Notes under the pieces: generated by a model | What the model was told of the DNA's origin: nothing | Database searches by the model: none | What the model saw: the letters and a program-made list of their open reading frames with translations, nothing else | Shown: piece by piece, positions 1 through 10,304 of the stretch | Numbering within the stretch: position 1 is the stretch's first letter | Layout of the letters: each line of letters opens with the position of its first letter | Source of the DNA: Azolla caroliniana | Taxonomy: Eukaryota > Polypodiophyta | Reading direction: 5' to 3' | DNA length: 64,000 bases | NCBI GenBank assembly: GCA_043228905.1 | Contig: JBHGNT010000002.1 | Span: 6,758,001 to 6,822,000, forward strand | Position numbers and translations under genes: made by a program

Positions 1-335
1 ACCTCTGCCGTCGGGAGCTTAATGTACGCAATGGTGTGTACCCGACCGGATATAGGATACGCAGTCGGACTGGTGAGCCGGTTCATGAGCAATCCCGGCA
101 AGGAGCACTGGAACGCGGTCAAATGGATACTCTGATACTTGAAGGGCACTTCAAATATGTGTCTCCGATTCGGCTCCGGAAAACCTCAACTTAACGATTT
201 TACTAATTCGGACATGTCAGCTGATGTGGATACCAGCCGGTCTACATCCGGGTATGTAATGACATATGCAGGGGGAGCTGTTTCGTGGCAGTCGAGGCTG
301 CAGAAGACGGTTGCGTTGTCAACCACGGAGGCAGA
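1..335 (+). pseudogene. Ty1/copia (Tork/Tnt1-like) RT-RNase H, first part, interrupted
   Basis: This is the distal RT and RNase H part of a copia polyprotein that enters from outside the window. It matches the intact copia copy at 47446-52888 along its whole length, including the FGSGKP, STSGYVMTYAGGAVSWQS and VALSTTEA stretches typical of the Tork/Tnt1 group. An in-frame TGA at 133-135 replaces an arginine codon, so this copy is dead. The reading frame is cut at 335 by the chromodomain gypsy element and resumes at 7449 after a 5-bp duplication. The family assignment is secure; the upstream part of the element is not visible. Confidence 0.9.
331..335. repeat. Target-site duplication GCAGA, left copy
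   Basis: GCAGA at 331-335 is repeated at 7449-7453, directly flanking the two LTR ends of the gypsy element. Removing the element and one copy restores the frame of the copia RNase H gene, which proves the exact insertion point. Confidence 0.97.
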
Positions 336-809
336 TGTTAAGAGTCTATTACTAATCAATAGACCAAATCAAGTAAAAAGGAAGAAAATAGATTGGATAG
401 AAGAACCCGTTCCACCCGACCACCCCCGAGCTATGATCTAGACATAGCCAACCTACCACCGACGTCCCATACCGCCGGATATTAGGATGACTAATACCTT
501 GGAAGAGATAAACACGGTCGTCGAGACGAAAGCCTAGCCCGCACCACCGGTGTCTACGACAGCAGCCTTCCGACATGATGATCTCTATGAGGGTAGCTAA
601 GCCTCATATTTATACCTTTTCCTAGGCCCCTTGAATAGATGTGCCTTTCTAAAAGGCTCTCTATTCATTGGTTGTCTAAATCATGATAGTGCATGCACAT
701 ATCATTCATTCTATCCAATCATTAGTCCCCTTTTTAATAATAGTGAACATACCCTTCACTAATGTAAATATTAGTGACCTACCCTCACCAACGTTATGTG
801 TACATAACA
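336..809 (-). repeat. 3' LTR of the chromovirus
   Basis: 474 bp with TG...CA ends, nearly identical to 6975-7448. It lies downstream of the polyprotein stop, so on the minus strand it is the 3' LTR. Confidence 0.96.
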
Positions 810-821
810 TACTCCCCTACT
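810..821 (-). other. Polypurine tract of the chromovirus
   Basis: On the minus strand AGTAGGGGAGTA abuts the 3' LTR. Its TAG at 817-819 is also the stop codon of the polyprotein, so the coding end and the plus-strand primer overlap. Confidence 0.85.
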
Positions 822-3800
822 TCAAAAGATTGCACTCTTGCAATATAAAGTGAGGAAATTGTGCCTTAAGCGAATGCTCGCGTTCCCATGTGGCATCATC
901 AATAGGTTTATCCATCCATTTGATCTTGAATAGCCGAATCTCTTTAGAACGTAAACGTTTAGTACGAGAATCAAGAATTCGTTCAGGAACATGAGGTTTG
1001 TAAGAAAAATCCTCTAATGTTACAAGATCTTGGATTGTGATGGTGTTATCACCAGAGCCTAAAAATGGTTTTAGACGACTGACGTGAAAAACAGGATGAA
1101 TACCAACGTTACGAGGTAAGGCAAGGTGATAAGCAGATGACCCAACTCGCTTAAGGATTTCAAATGGGCCACAATATCGTGGGGCTAACTTAGCGCACTT
1201 GCCCGTAGATAATGACGTAGAATCAGTCGGGACACGCAAAAAAACTTTTTGACCAATAGTAAATGCACGAGGACGTCTATCCTGATCAGCATAAAATCGA
1301 GCACGATCTTGAGCTGTCTTGACATTTTCTTTGGCAATATGCAACATTTGGTTCATGTCTTGCAAAAAATTGCGTGTACTGTCTAATGTATCACGATGAA
1401 TCGTGACATCAACTGGGGCACGTGGCTGAAAACCATACATCAACATAAAAGGACTATATCCAGTGGATGTATGTTTAGAGCTATTATAGGCAAATTCTAA
1501 GATAGGAAGGTATTGCTCCCACTTAGAAGGGGTTTTTGCTACATAAGCTCGAAGCATGTCCTCAATAATTTGATTAACTCGTTCAGTTTGTCCATCAGAC
1601 TGAGGATGATATGCGGAACTCATGCTCAACGTAGTTTCTAGTTTCTTAAAGACCTGAGTCCAAAAGTCACTAGTAAACTTGGAATCTCGATCACTAACAA
1701 TATCCATCGGTAATCCATAAAAACGAAATAACTCATCAACAAATTGATAAGCCAACTGTTGAGCGGTTACCGTGGTTTTTGTAGGAATAAATCTAGCTAA
1801 TTTTGTTAGCCTGTCAACGACAACCCATATGGCATCATGACCCCTCTGTGTACGAGGTAAACTAACAATAAAATCCATCGAGATACTTTCCCATTTATTG
1901 TTGGGAATATCTAAGGGATGTAAAAGACCAGCAGCTTTAAGTCGTTCCGATTTATTAATCTGACATTGTAAGCATTGAGTTACGTATTTATGCACGTCAG
2001 AGCGCACCTTAGGCCAGAAAAAAGTACACGAGATGAGAACGAGTGTGCGTTGTATTCCAGGATGACCAGCAAATGGTGCATCATGACATTCATGAAAAAA
2101 TTTCTGTTTAACATTTGGTAAATCTGGAACACAGACCTTTCCACTACGGTAGAGCAAACCGTTTGTAATGTGAAAGGTCGCCTTCGAGGGTAGGGTGCTA
2201 GTATCGGCATCTAAACCAGATTCGGCTTTCGTCCAGTATTTTGAGAAATAACTGTCATCAAGGTATTTCCCTCGAAGGTGATCTAAAAGATCAGATTTTA
2301 TTTCCGTGAAGCTAAGCATGTTAACTTCTTTAATGCGACTAAGAGCATCAGCAACGGTGTTCATAGAACCCTTGCGATATCGTATGGAAAAATCAAAATC
2401 TTGCATAAGGTCAGCCCAACGGCCTTTACGACCAACAAGATCGGGCTGGTCACAAAAATACTTTAATGATTGATGGTCTGTTGTAACCACAAATTTATTT
2501 CCATAGAGATAGTGCCTCCATGTTTTAAGTGCGTGTATCACCGCAAACAACTCTTTCTCTTGAACCGAATACCGAGATTGAGCAGCATCAAGCTTCTTAC
2601 TTTCAAAAGCAATAGGGTGACCACCTTGATAAAGAACGGCACCAATAGCATAATCACTAGCATCGGTTTCAATTGAGAAAGGCTTAGAAGGGTCTGGTAA
2701 TAGAAGAGTGGGAGCCTGACACACATGCTCCTTGAGTGTCTCAAATGATTTGTCAAGTTGTTCATTCCATGAAATTGGTTTGACAGACTTACGTGGATGA
2801 CCTTTTAAAAGGTCAGTTAATGGCGTAGTCAATTTGGAATAGTTACGAATTGATTTTCGTAAAAATCCAACAAACCCTAAGAATGATCTAAGTTCACGAA
2901 TATTACGAGGAATGGGCCAAAGTTTAACCTTTTCAATACGAGAAGGTTCAATTTCAACGCCATTTTCTGTAATTAAATGACCTAGGTACACAATAGATTT
3001 TTGGAAGAAGTCACATTTTGAATGTTTTGCATAGAAAGAGTTGTCACGCAACTTTCGCAAAACAAATCGAACATGTTGAACATGATCTTGCAAGGTACGG
3101 CTATATATCAAAATATCATCCAAGAAGACGACAACAAAATCACCGAGTTGATCTCGGAAAACATCATTCATCGCTTGTTGGAATGTGGCTGGAGCATTAG
3201 TCAACCCAAATGGCATGACTAAAAACTCATAATGGCCATAGCGCGTACGAAAAGCGGTTTTAGGAATATCATCCTCGGCGATGCGAATCTGATGATAACC
3301 AGTTCGTAAGTCAATTTTCGTAAAATATCGAGCCCCGTGCAAACGATCAATCAAATCATCGGCACGAGGTAATGGATATGCATTCTTAATTGTCATTTTA
3401 TTCAAACGGCGATAATTGATACACATTCGCCACGAACCTTCCTTCTTCTTGACTAATAGAACTGGCGCACCCCAAGGTGATTTACTATACCTAATGTGGC
3501 CCATACTCAAGTATTCCTTAAGTTGTTTAGCGATCTCATCCTCTTCTAATCGACTAAGTCGGTAAGGTGGAATGCTCACAGGAGCAGCCCTAGGGATGAG
3601 TTCAATTTGATGGTCCACATTACGTTTAGGTGGTAAAGTAAGCGGTAATTCAGTAGGAAACACATCTTGAAAATCCTCTAAAATAGAGTCGAGTAATCGT
3701 TGCTCAAAATGTGGTAATTGTGTGGCGTCAATATTAAAATAATAAAATTGAACCGCAGGATCAATTACACACGAATAAATTAATGAACTAGAATACTCAC

Positions 3801-5220
3801 TTAAAGATTTAGAAGACACAAGTGAATGAGAAGGAAGTTTGGAACATTGAATAAAATGTTTACAATTATTAAGTTCAAATGTGATTGAGTGATTAACCCA
3901 ATCAATGGACAAAGAAGGGTTTTTATTAAAAAACCAAGGATATCCTAAAATGACATCTGCGGATTGTAATTTCATAACATGAAAGTCAAGCTTCTCCAAA
4001 TAAGTATCTATTTGAATTGGCAGTTGACAAACAATGCCACTGATGTATTGAACGTTTCCATTTGCCATGTGAACTTGATAGATATGATCACTTGCGTTTA
4101 TGTGGAGCTCCATTTGCTGCACAAAGTGATCATTAAGAAAATTGTGAGAACTACCGGAATCAAACAAGAAATGTGCTTGTGTTCCATTGATATATCCGAC
4201 TGCTCGGAGTAAATCATTAGGTCCAAGTAAATGTGAAGGAAAAGTGCATTCACATAAACTTAAGTGATTGGTATGAACTTCAACAATATCAAAAGACTCA
4301 CCTGTGTGACTCGTAGTTTTGTCTTGAGGAGGGGTGTTCATTGACTTCCTCTCAAGACGATGACAGGTATCCTTTGTGTGGCCCCGCTTCTTGCAATATG
4401 CACAGAAGAGGTTCGGTTTCTTTGAGTCGCGGTCAAGAGTGTCACTGGATTGCTTACGTTTCCCAATGAACTTGACATTCGGAGTTTTGGCGAACTCAGG
4501 TTTATTGTGGTCTTTCTTGGAAGTCCTATGGTATCGCAGCACAATGTTGACGGCTTCCTCGAAAGTTGTGGGGTCCTTGTCATGGACAATCCAATGATAA
4601 TCCCCATTGGGAATACCATTCAAAAAACAAGCGACAAACCATTTCTCACCCGTAAGTCCCGATTTTTGGATCTGGGTCCGAGCGTGATGCACATAATCCT
4701 CGAGAGAGGTAAATGGCTTACTAGACAATGTGAGCAAGTGTTGCGCTTGTTCGGTTTGAGAAGGTGGCTGCAAGAATTGTTTCTTAAAAACATCAACGAA
4801 ACCTTCCCAAGTTGTGGGTAAGTTTTTTGCGGTCCTTAGGCCACGCCACCAAGCAGCAGCTCGGCCACCTAACTCACGACCGACATAACCAATTTTTACT
4901 GCATCGGGCTTGGGATGAAGCTCAAAGTGAGACTCCCAACGACCAAGCCAAGTGATAATGGCCTCCTCGGTTCTTTCTTTCTTATCTCCCTTGAAAGGCG
5001 TGACTACGAAGGAAGGTTCACCTTCTTTCTTGGACTCAATAGTTAATTCTTGGAATTTCTTTTCCAATGCCATATTGGCCTGTCTCATTTCGGCCAATTG
5101 ATTCAAGGTAGTAGTGAGCAATTGCTCAATAGTGATCTCAGCTTGTGTGCGAGATGCGGATTGGGGTTGAGAGGTCTCATTTGGAGAGATCGTTCCAACT
5201 GCGTTCAAAACTTGTTCCAT
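817..5220 (-). CDS. Gag-pol polyprotein of chromovirus (1467 aa, intact)
   Basis: One ORF carries all retrotransposon domains in Ty3 order. There is a gag region, then a CCHC zinc knuckle ([14 protein letters not shown], about residue 273), and an aspartic protease with DSGSS (about 350). RT has its active-site FLDDILIYS (about 700), and RNase H has [13 protein letters not shown] (about 850). Integrase has an HHCC finger starting [11 protein letters not shown] (about 1045) and a DDE core seen as MDFIVS, SDRDSKF and [13 protein letters not shown] (about 1113, 1178, 1210). A C-terminal chromodomain ends in [16 protein letters not shown] (about 1440). Chromodomains are known to steer such integrases to particular chromatin marks. 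There is no internal stop or frameshift. The ATG at 5218-5220 is the first in frame and follows a 1.7-kb leader. Confidence 0.96.
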   Translation of the reverse strand: MEQVLNAVGTISPNETSQPQSASRTQAEITIEQLLTTTLNQLAEMRQANMALEKKFQELTIESKKEGEPSFVVTPFKGDKKERTEEAIITWLGRWESHFELHPKPDAVKIGYVGRELGGRAAAWWRGLRTAKNLPTTWEGFVDVFKKQFLQPPSQTEQAQHLLTLSSKPFTSLEDYVHHARTQIQKSGLTGEKWFVACFLNGIPNGDYHWIVHDKDPTTFEEAVNIVLRYHRTSKKDHNKPEFAKTPNVKFIGKRKQSSDTLDRDSKKPNLFCAYCKKRGHTKDTCHRLERKSMNTPPQDKTTSHTGESFDIVEVHTNHLSLCECTFPSHLLGPNDLLRAVGYINGTQAHFLFDSGSSHNFLNDHFVQQMELHINASDHIYQVHMANGNVQYISGIVCQLPIQIDTYLEKLDFHVMKLQSADVILGYPWFFNKNPSLSIDWVNHSITFELNNCKHFIQCSKLPSHSLVSSKSLSEYSSSLIYSCVIDPAVQFYYFNIDATQLPHFEQRLLDSILEDFQDVFPTELPLTLPPKRNVDHQIELIPRAAPVSIPPYRLSRLEEDEIAKQLKEYLSMGHIRYSKSPWGAPVLLVKKKEGSWRMCINYRRLNKMTIKNAYPLPRADDLIDRLHGARYFTKIDLRTGYHQIRIAEDDIPKTAFRTRYGHYEFLVMPFGLTNAPATFQQAMNDVFRDQLGDFVVVFLDDILIYSRTLQDHVQHVRFVLRKLRDNSFYAKHSKCDFFQKSIVYLGHLITENGVEIEPSRIEKVKLWPIPRNIRELRSFLGFVGFLRKSIRNYSKLTTPLTDLLKGHPRKSVKPISWNEQLDKSFETLKEHVCQAPTLLLPDPSKPFSIETDASDYAIGAVLYQGGHPIAFESKKLDAAQSRYSVQEKELFAVIHALKTWRHYLYGNKFVVTTDHQSLKYFCDQPDLVGRKGRWADLMQDFDFSIRYRKGSMNTVADALSRIKEVNMLSFTEIKSDLLDHLRGKYLDDSYFSKYWTKAESGLDADTSTLPSKATFHITNGLLYRSGKVCVPDLPNVKQKFFHECHDAPFAGHPGIQRTLVLISCTFFWPKVRSDVHKYVTQCLQCQINKSERLKAAGLLHPLDIPNNKWESISMDFIVSLPRTQRGHDAIWVVVDRLTKLARFIPTKTTVTAQQLAYQFVDELFRFYGLPMDIVSDRDSKFTSDFWTQVFKKLETTLSMSSAYHPQSDGQTERVNQIIEDMLRAYVAKTPSKWEQYLPILEFAYNSSKHTSTGYSPFMLMYGFQPRAPVDVTIHRDTLDSTRNFLQDMNQMLHIAKENVKTAQDRARFYADQDRRPRAFTIGQKVFLRVPTDSTSLSTGKCAKLAPRYCGPFEILKRVGSSAYHLALPRNVGIHPVFHVSRLKPFLGSGDNTITIQDLVTLEDFSYKPHVPERILDSRTKRLRSKEIRLFKIKWMDKPIDDATWEREHSLKAQFPHFILQECNLLK

Positions 5221-6220
5221 GATGCACGCTGTGGGTATGCAATAAAATAAGGAGGTTCAGAAAATACACAAGCAAAATGAATGCTTGAAATTTTGATTGA
5301 AAGAACTTTATCCAAGAAAGTATCTCATGTCTTTACCCCTCTAGACATATGAGATGTGATTCGAGATCCGATAACTATGGTAACACTATGGTGTTTTAAA
5401 AACCATGGGGGAAAACATAGCTAAGATGTATTTCTCGGATCTCTATCTTGAGTAATCATGGCGGCTCCCCTAGGCTCAACCATGGTTCTTACATCAATGA
5501 AATTTCCTAGATAGCCTTATATTAATGCCAACCCATCATGTATTATATGGTCGAGAAAGTGTATTACGTGAAAAAACAAGTGCACTCACAAGTAATATTC
5601 TAGTCTTGCGAGCAATAAGCAAACGTGATGATAAAATGATAAAATAAGGCACTACTCATAAGAGTTAAGTAGTGACGAAAAAAGGGTAAAAAAAAGAACC
5701 CATGTGTTACCTACGAAAAAAACAATGTCACAAATAAATGGGAAGTGCAAGGTATGCACATATACATCCCAATATGATTGTTATAACTTGCACAATTGTG
5801 ACATAAGCCACAAATTGATACAAGTGATGACGGTGTTGTGCGCAAAGATGTAATACTCAAATCCATGAGTAAAACATCAATAAGGGAACTCATATGGTTT
5901 TACTCGTTTTCTAAGGCTTGATGATAAGAGTTAAACCTAGATGACCCGTTGAAAAAAAAAATCGTTCAACAAGCCACTCCATACGAAAAAATAGTCTACA
6001 CGTAAAGGTTACATTAAAAATAAACGATGTAAATACTTTATACATGAAAAGGAAGTGGAAAAAGGAGAGTTAATTGTGGGCGGGTAAATAATAATTACTA
6101 GAAAATCATATAAGTGAAACAATACTTATGAAATTAAAATTTAATTAGAATAATCAACAATTAGGTGTATGGAATCAAACATGCCCTAAGATACGAAACC
6201 CTAGGGTAGTTGACATGCAC

Positions 6221-6541
6221 CTCCTCAAGACCACCACATATCCCTAGAATCGGCCAAGTAATGGCTAATTAAAGAGGAAAGTGGCATAGGTAAGTGACAT
6301 ATACCTCATCAAGGCCACATCATCCCTTAGAATCGGCCAATTGATGGCTAATTAAAAAGGAAAGTGGCATATGTAAGCTACATATACCTTGTCAAGGCCA
6401 CATCATCCCATAGAATCGGCCAATTGATGGCTTAATAGAGAGTAGAGTGGCATAGGTAGGCAACATACACCTCGTCAAGGCCACATCATCCCTTAGAATC
6501 GGCCAAGTGATGGCTCAATAGAGGGGAAGAGTGGTATACTC
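6221..6541 (-). repeat. 83-84 bp tandem repeat in the chromovirus leader
   Basis: Four imperfect copies start at 6221, 6305, 6388 and 6471. Each contains CCACATCATCCC..AGAATCGGCCAA and a GATGGCT core. Confidence 0.9.
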
Positions 6542-6554
6542 AACATCATATGCA

Positions 6555-6735
6555 AAACGGCCATGAGATAAGCGTGTGCGATTAGAGCAAACACGCTCGA
6601 CCCAATGCACAAGAATAATTATTATCGTAAGAGTTCAAGAGAGGAGAGAGTGGGATATATATCGCAATATGCAAAAGGCCATGAGTTGAGCGTGTGCAAT
6701 TAGTGCAAACACGCTCGGCCCGATGCATAATAATA
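6555..6735 (-). repeat. Two-copy repeat of about 110 bp in the chromovirus leader
   Basis: The segment with GGCCATGAGATAAGCGTGTG...CAAACACGCTCG is repeated about 110 bp further on with a few changes. Each copy holds an inverted repeat (GCGTGTG / CACGC) that could form a hairpin in the leader RNA. Confidence 0.8.
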
Positions 6736-6961
6736 AGTAAAATCGTAGCGTAGTAGGAGGTAGAAAGAAAGAGAATAAAACGTAATACCAATTTGATTCG
6801 ACCATAAAGAACGCATAATAGAAAAAGAGAAGAGATCAAAAAAGAAGAATACCGGGTTTAGAGTGTTGTTTTGATCCTGAGAAGAGCATGACGAGCCTTG
6901 TTAGATCCCCCTCGCTCACACGCAAAAAACATCAAACAACAAAAAAAAATTGTTAGTAAAA

Positions 6962-6973
6962 GCTCTGATACCA
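6962..6973 (-). other. Primer-binding site, tRNA-iMet
   Basis: The minus strand reads TGGTATCAGAGC, one base after the 5' LTR. This is the complement of the 3' end of plant initiator tRNA-Met. Confidence 0.93.
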
Positions 6974-6974
6974 C

Positions 6975-7448
6975 TGTTAAGAGTCTATTACTAATCAATA
7001 GACCAAATCAAGTAAAAAGGAAGAAAATAGATTGGATAGAAGAACCCGTTCCACCCGACCACCCCCGAGCTATGATCTAGACATAGCCAACCTACCACCG
7101 ACGTCCCATACCGCCGGATATTAGGATGACTAATACCTTGGAAGAGATAAACACGATCGTCGAGACGAAAGCCTAGCCCGCACCACCGGTGTCTACGACA
7201 GCAGCCTTCCGACGTGATGATCTCTATGAGGGTAGCTAAGCCTCATATTTATACCTTTTCCTAGGCCCCTTGAATAGATGTGCCTTTCTAAAAGGCTCTC
7301 TATTCATTGGTTGTCTAAATCATGATAGTGCATGCACATATCATTCATTCTATCCAATCATTAGTCCCCTTTTTAATAATAGTGAACATACCCTTCACTA
7401 ATGTAAATATTAGTGACCTACCCTCACCAACGTTATGTGTACATAACA
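6975..7448 (-). repeat. 5' LTR of the chromovirus
   Basis: 474 bp with TG...CA ends, next to the primer-binding site. It is followed by the second GCAGA target duplication at 7449-7453. Confidence 0.96.
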
Positions 7449-7784
7449 GCAGAGTACATGGCGGCTGTGGAAGCCGGCAAGGAAATATTATGGATGAAGG
7501 ACTTCATCGGAGAGCTCGGTATCTGGCAAGATGAATACCGGCTCTATTGCGGCAGTCAAAGTGCCATCCACCTTGCTAAGAATGCGGCCTACCATTCCCG
7601 GATGAAGCATATCCAACGAAGGTATCACTGGATCCGGGAAAGAGTAGATGACCAGGAGTTCGCGCTGACGAAGATCCACACGGCCGAGAACGGGTCAGAT
7701 ATGCTGACCAAAGTGTTGATACCCGACAAGCTGGATGCATGCCGGAAGCAGATCGAACTAGTAAGACACCCCATGCCGGAGTGA
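7449..7784 (+). pseudogene. Ty1/copia RNase H, second part (continues 1-335)
   Basis: The C-terminal RNase H of the interrupted copia element runs to a TGA at 7782-7784. Recognisable stretches are MAAVEAGKE, SQSAIHLAKNAAYHSR, IQRRYHWIRERV and GSDMLTKVL. The polypurine tract AAGGGGGAGTT follows at 7784-7794 and then the 3' LTR. The first five bases are the duplicated target site. The reading frame of this part is open, but the upstream TGA at 133 and the gypsy insertion make the copy non-functional. Confidence 0.92.
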
Positions 7785-7794
7785 AGGGGGAGTT

Positions 7795-8694
7795 TGTTGG
7801 GAGACAGGTCCTTCCGGATGGGAAAGGAGAAGAACAGTGCCCGAAACCGGATGACGAGTACCCGGCTACGGAGAGCCGGATGGTGCAGACCCAGTGAGAA
7901 CCGGATGACGAGTACCCGGCTACGGAGAGCCGGATGGTGCAAACCCGGTGAGAACCGGATGAGGAGTACCCGGCTACGGAGAGCCGGATGGGGCAGGCCT
8001 GGTGAGAACCGGATGAGGAGTACCCGGCTACGGAGAGCCGGATGGTGCAGACCCGGTGAGAACCGGATGAGGAGTACCCGGCTACGGAGAGCCGGATGGG
8101 GCAGGCCTGGTGAGAACCGGATGAGGAGTACCCGGCTACGGAGAGCCGGATGGTGCAGACCCGGTGAGAACCGGATGAGGAGTACCCGGCTACGGAGAGT
8201 CGGATGGTGCAGACCCGATGAGGAGTGCTCACCGGATGAAGAGACATATTCATAAATATGTTTCTGAGAGTCCATCATGGCTATATTTGTAAATAGCCGA
8301 AAATTCATATTAGTATAAATATGACTTAGGGCAAACTTTTAGTGTGCGTTGTCATTTTTCTTGTTGGTGTAAGAAGAGAGTGTGTGTAACAGTGTACAGA
8401 GAGTGAGAGAGAGAGGAAGAGGTTGTTGCCTCTGCTGTAACCGCCGCCTGTGGCGAAGATCGTGAGCACGAGGTCGTTGCCTCCGTGAACTCACTGTTGT
8501 ACATTCTAACATAGTGATAGTTTGCAGCCTGTGGGCTGCCGTGGTTTTTCCCTTGGTTTGGGTTTTCCACGTAAACATCCTGTGTACTCTTCTCTTTTCT
8601 GTGTCATGCATTTATCTCTCGTTTCTTTTCTATGTATGATTCTAAGCTCGGTTGTGGCCGAGCGTTGTGTATACGGAGCGTGCAGTTCCCGTCA
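7795..8694 (+). repeat. 3' LTR of the Tork-like copia element (900 bp)
   Basis: It begins TGTTGGGAGACAGG right after the polypurine tract and ends GTTCCCGTCA at 8694. It matches the 680-bp LTR at 59802-60481. The extra 220 bp is due to more copies of a 54-bp U3 repeat. A TATA box (TATAAAT near 8314) sits inside a palindrome, followed by the CGTGGTTTTTCCC...GGGTTTTCCACG motif also seen in the other copia LTRs here. Confidence 0.9.
7846..8223 (+). repeat. 54-bp tandem repeat x7 in LTR U3
   Basis: Seven units of 54 bp start at 7846, 7900, 7954, 8008, 8062, 8116 and 8170. Each carries the palindrome CCGGCTacggagAGCCGG (last copy AGTCGG). Units 3-4 and 5-6 share the same alternation (GGGGCAGGCCT versus GGTGCAGACCC), which indicates a later 108-bp duplication. 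As 54 is divisible by 3, several frames stay open by chance. Confidence 0.95.
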
Positions 8695-9235
8695 TTGAAG
8701 TCAGCATTTCGACTACGTGTAGTGATCCCTCCAAATTGAACATTGTAAGCAAGCACAGATTGTTGTACTTTCCGTCATGGCCGATCTTGAGATTTCCTCT
8801 TGTGATGTGCCATGACGACTCGCTCGACATCGTCCTATACCCATCTTTGGCCAGCATGTCGATGGAGACCAGACTCCTTTTCAACTCGGGTACGTGCCAG
8901 GGTGATTGTATTGTCATTCAGCAATCGAATTAGGACCTCCCCAATTCCATTGATTCTGCATTCATGCCCGTTGTCGAGTCAGACTGTGCCTCTAGCTCAA
9001 GCCAAATAGCTCGAAAACCATTCACTTTAAGGGTTCACATGGAACATGTCTCGCGATTCGAACAACCACGTCCGCGCATCTTGTGCGTTGTACAGGATCT
9101 CTTCGGTAGATGTGCTTTCCAAGGAGAGGACTTCTCCGAATCGGGATTTGACAACATTAACTTGATTGCCAATTTGGGAATAGGCCGATTCGGAAGATCG
9201 TAGATTCCGATCGGCTTTTCGTCCATTTCCTCTTT
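8695..9235 (-). pseudogene. copia protease / GAG-pre-integrase remnant
   Basis: The minus strand encodes the stretch after a copia protease in pieces. HVPELKRSLVSIDMLAKDGYR and SWHITRGNLKIG...YNNLCLL correspond to the family's HVPELKRNLIS and GNL...YNNLY signatures. An upstream piece in another frame resembles the protease start. Several stops break the frame. The family is supported by order and spacing relative to the gag at 9236-9986. Confidence 0.65.
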
Positions 9236-9986
9236 TTATTGACCAGCAATCATCAATGTTGTGGCCGGCCTTTCTGCAATGTGTGTAAAAGGCATTCGGC
9301 TTGCCTGATTGCGACTTGGACCGTTGTCTATCAATTTTCCTCTTCAGTCAGCTTTGGCTACGATCGGCTCTCTGAGCCAATTTTCCCAAGAGAGGGTTTT
9401 TGCATTTTCGTCAATGGAGAGCCCCATTGATCATTGTTGGATATCTTCCGACAAGATTGTTCCAATAGCTTCACCTAGAGTAAGTTTTGGCAAGCTATTT
9501 GTGAGTGTCATGCAGAATACCTCCCAAATTGTCGGCAAGCTCGAGAGGAGCGCAAGGGCTTTTATTTCTTTTTCAAAATTTAATCCTTGAGTTTGGCTAA
9601 CACCCAACTAAAAGTGTTAATATGGGAGGTTGTCGACTCTGATTCCTTCATCTTTATATTGAACAGTTGTCGGATCAATATGAATATTGATGAAGACAAT
9701 TTCTTTTCGTAGATGGCCTGCAATCTCTCCCACATGGCAAATGCCAACATCTCTTTCGCATACTAAAGTAGACGTTTTTTGTCAAATGCATTTGAATGGT
9801 CGATCTGGCTATTTCGTCCAGAGATCGTCATTCTTTTGTTGTCATTGAAGACGACTTGCTGTTATTTCGTATTGCTTCAACTTGTCGTCGGATGATTAAC
9901 GCATCGTGCATCATCTCCTTCCACTGGGCAAAGTTTTTGCCATTGAATTTCCTTAATTCCATGCATGTGTGGGATGTAGATGCCAT
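9236..9986 (-). pseudogene. copia gag remnant
   Basis: The ATG at 9984-9986 starts a gag with MELRKFNGKNFAQWKEMMHDAL, the usual copia start with an FNG..F..WK core. Further on lies ALALLSSLPTIWEVF, the typical LLxSLPxSW motif. Stops are present in the frame, so it is non-functional. The leader between the primer-binding site (10080-10091) and the ATG is about 93 nt. Confidence 0.7.
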
Positions 9987-10079
9987 CTTCTATAGGAAGT
10001 GAGATTTCAGGCCTGGTCCTTTCTTTCAGCCGATTCTTTCTTCTTTGGTTAATGTTGTTGCTATTGCTGAACAACAATT

Positions 10080-10091
10080 GCTCTGATACTA
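10080..10091 (-). other. Degenerate tRNA-iMet primer-binding site
   Basis: The minus strand reads TAGTATCAGAGC, one base different from the iMet site TGGTATCAGAGC, two bases from the LTR end. Confidence 0.7.
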
Positions 10092-10093
10092 GT

Positions 10094-10304
10094 TGTAGAA
10101 AAAGACAATGTTGTCGTCTTAGCCGAATGTGGCAGGAAAGTATAGATGAGTCAAACAAACAACAAGGTGACAAGAAGAGAAGATTTGTGCATTGTTCTAT
10201 AAGACCTTATCCTAATGGTTCATACACTGTGTTTGATATGTGAGATTATAAAAATTCGAGCCTCACAAATGTTACTTGCCATAACATTTGAATTGTTTTC
10301 TACA
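10094..10304 (-). repeat. 5' LTR (211 bp) of the older copia remnant
   Basis: It is bounded by a perfect 9-bp terminal inverted repeat, TGTAGAAAA at 10094 and TTTTCTACA ending at 10304. On the minus strand it contains a TATA-like TTTTTATAATC. The outer end was set from the inverted repeat only, because the second LTR is missing. Confidence 0.6.

Larger units (their letters stand above)
5221..6961 (-). other. Long 5' leader of the chromovirus
   Basis: About 1.74 kb separates the primer-binding site from the gag ATG. No coding ORF is supported here. It is AT-rich and contains two blocks of tandem duplication (6221-6541 and 6555-6735). A transcript from the 5' LTR would carry it as an untranslated leader. 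Confidence 0.8.
336..7448 (-). mobile_element. Complete Ty3/gypsy chromovirus, minus strand
   Basis: A 7113-bp element with two 474-bp LTRs that begin TGTTAAGAG and end ATAACA (as read on +). It has 5-bp target duplications, a tRNA-iMet primer-binding site, a polypurine tract and one unbroken gag-pol ORF ending in a chromodomain. By eye the two LTRs differ at two positions (near 516/7155 and 575/7214), so the insertion is recent relative to its neighbours. All visible parts needed for autonomous transposition are present. The chromodomain places it among chromoviruses; the exact clade (Tekay, Reina, CRM or Galadriel type) would need a tree. Confidence 0.96.
8695..10304 (-). mobile_element. 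Older Ty1/copia remnant, minus strand (5' part)
   Basis: It contains, on the minus strand, a 211-bp LTR (10094-10304), a slightly degenerate tRNA-iMet site, gag and part of protease. It stops at 8694 where the Tork-like LTR begins, so the Tork copy appears to have inserted into it; the partner side lies outside the window. Numerous stops and frameshifts show it is older than the elements around it. Confidence 0.75.

Noticed and set aside
6221-6541. Regular repeats as a possible CRISPR array
   Set aside because: The repeats are contiguous without unique spacers, and the setting is a plant retrotransposon leader.
6962-6973. GCTCTGATACCA matches as possible tRNA-Met gene ends
   Set aside because: Every such match lies at an LTR edge and functions as a primer-binding site. 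No cloverleaf is present.
7576-8308. Long overlapping ORFs on both strands with repeated motifs (VAGYSSSGSH, RLRRAGW types)
   Set aside because: They lie in the 54-bp LTR repeat array. A unit divisible by three keeps frames open by chance, and they run into copia coding sequence on the wrong strand.
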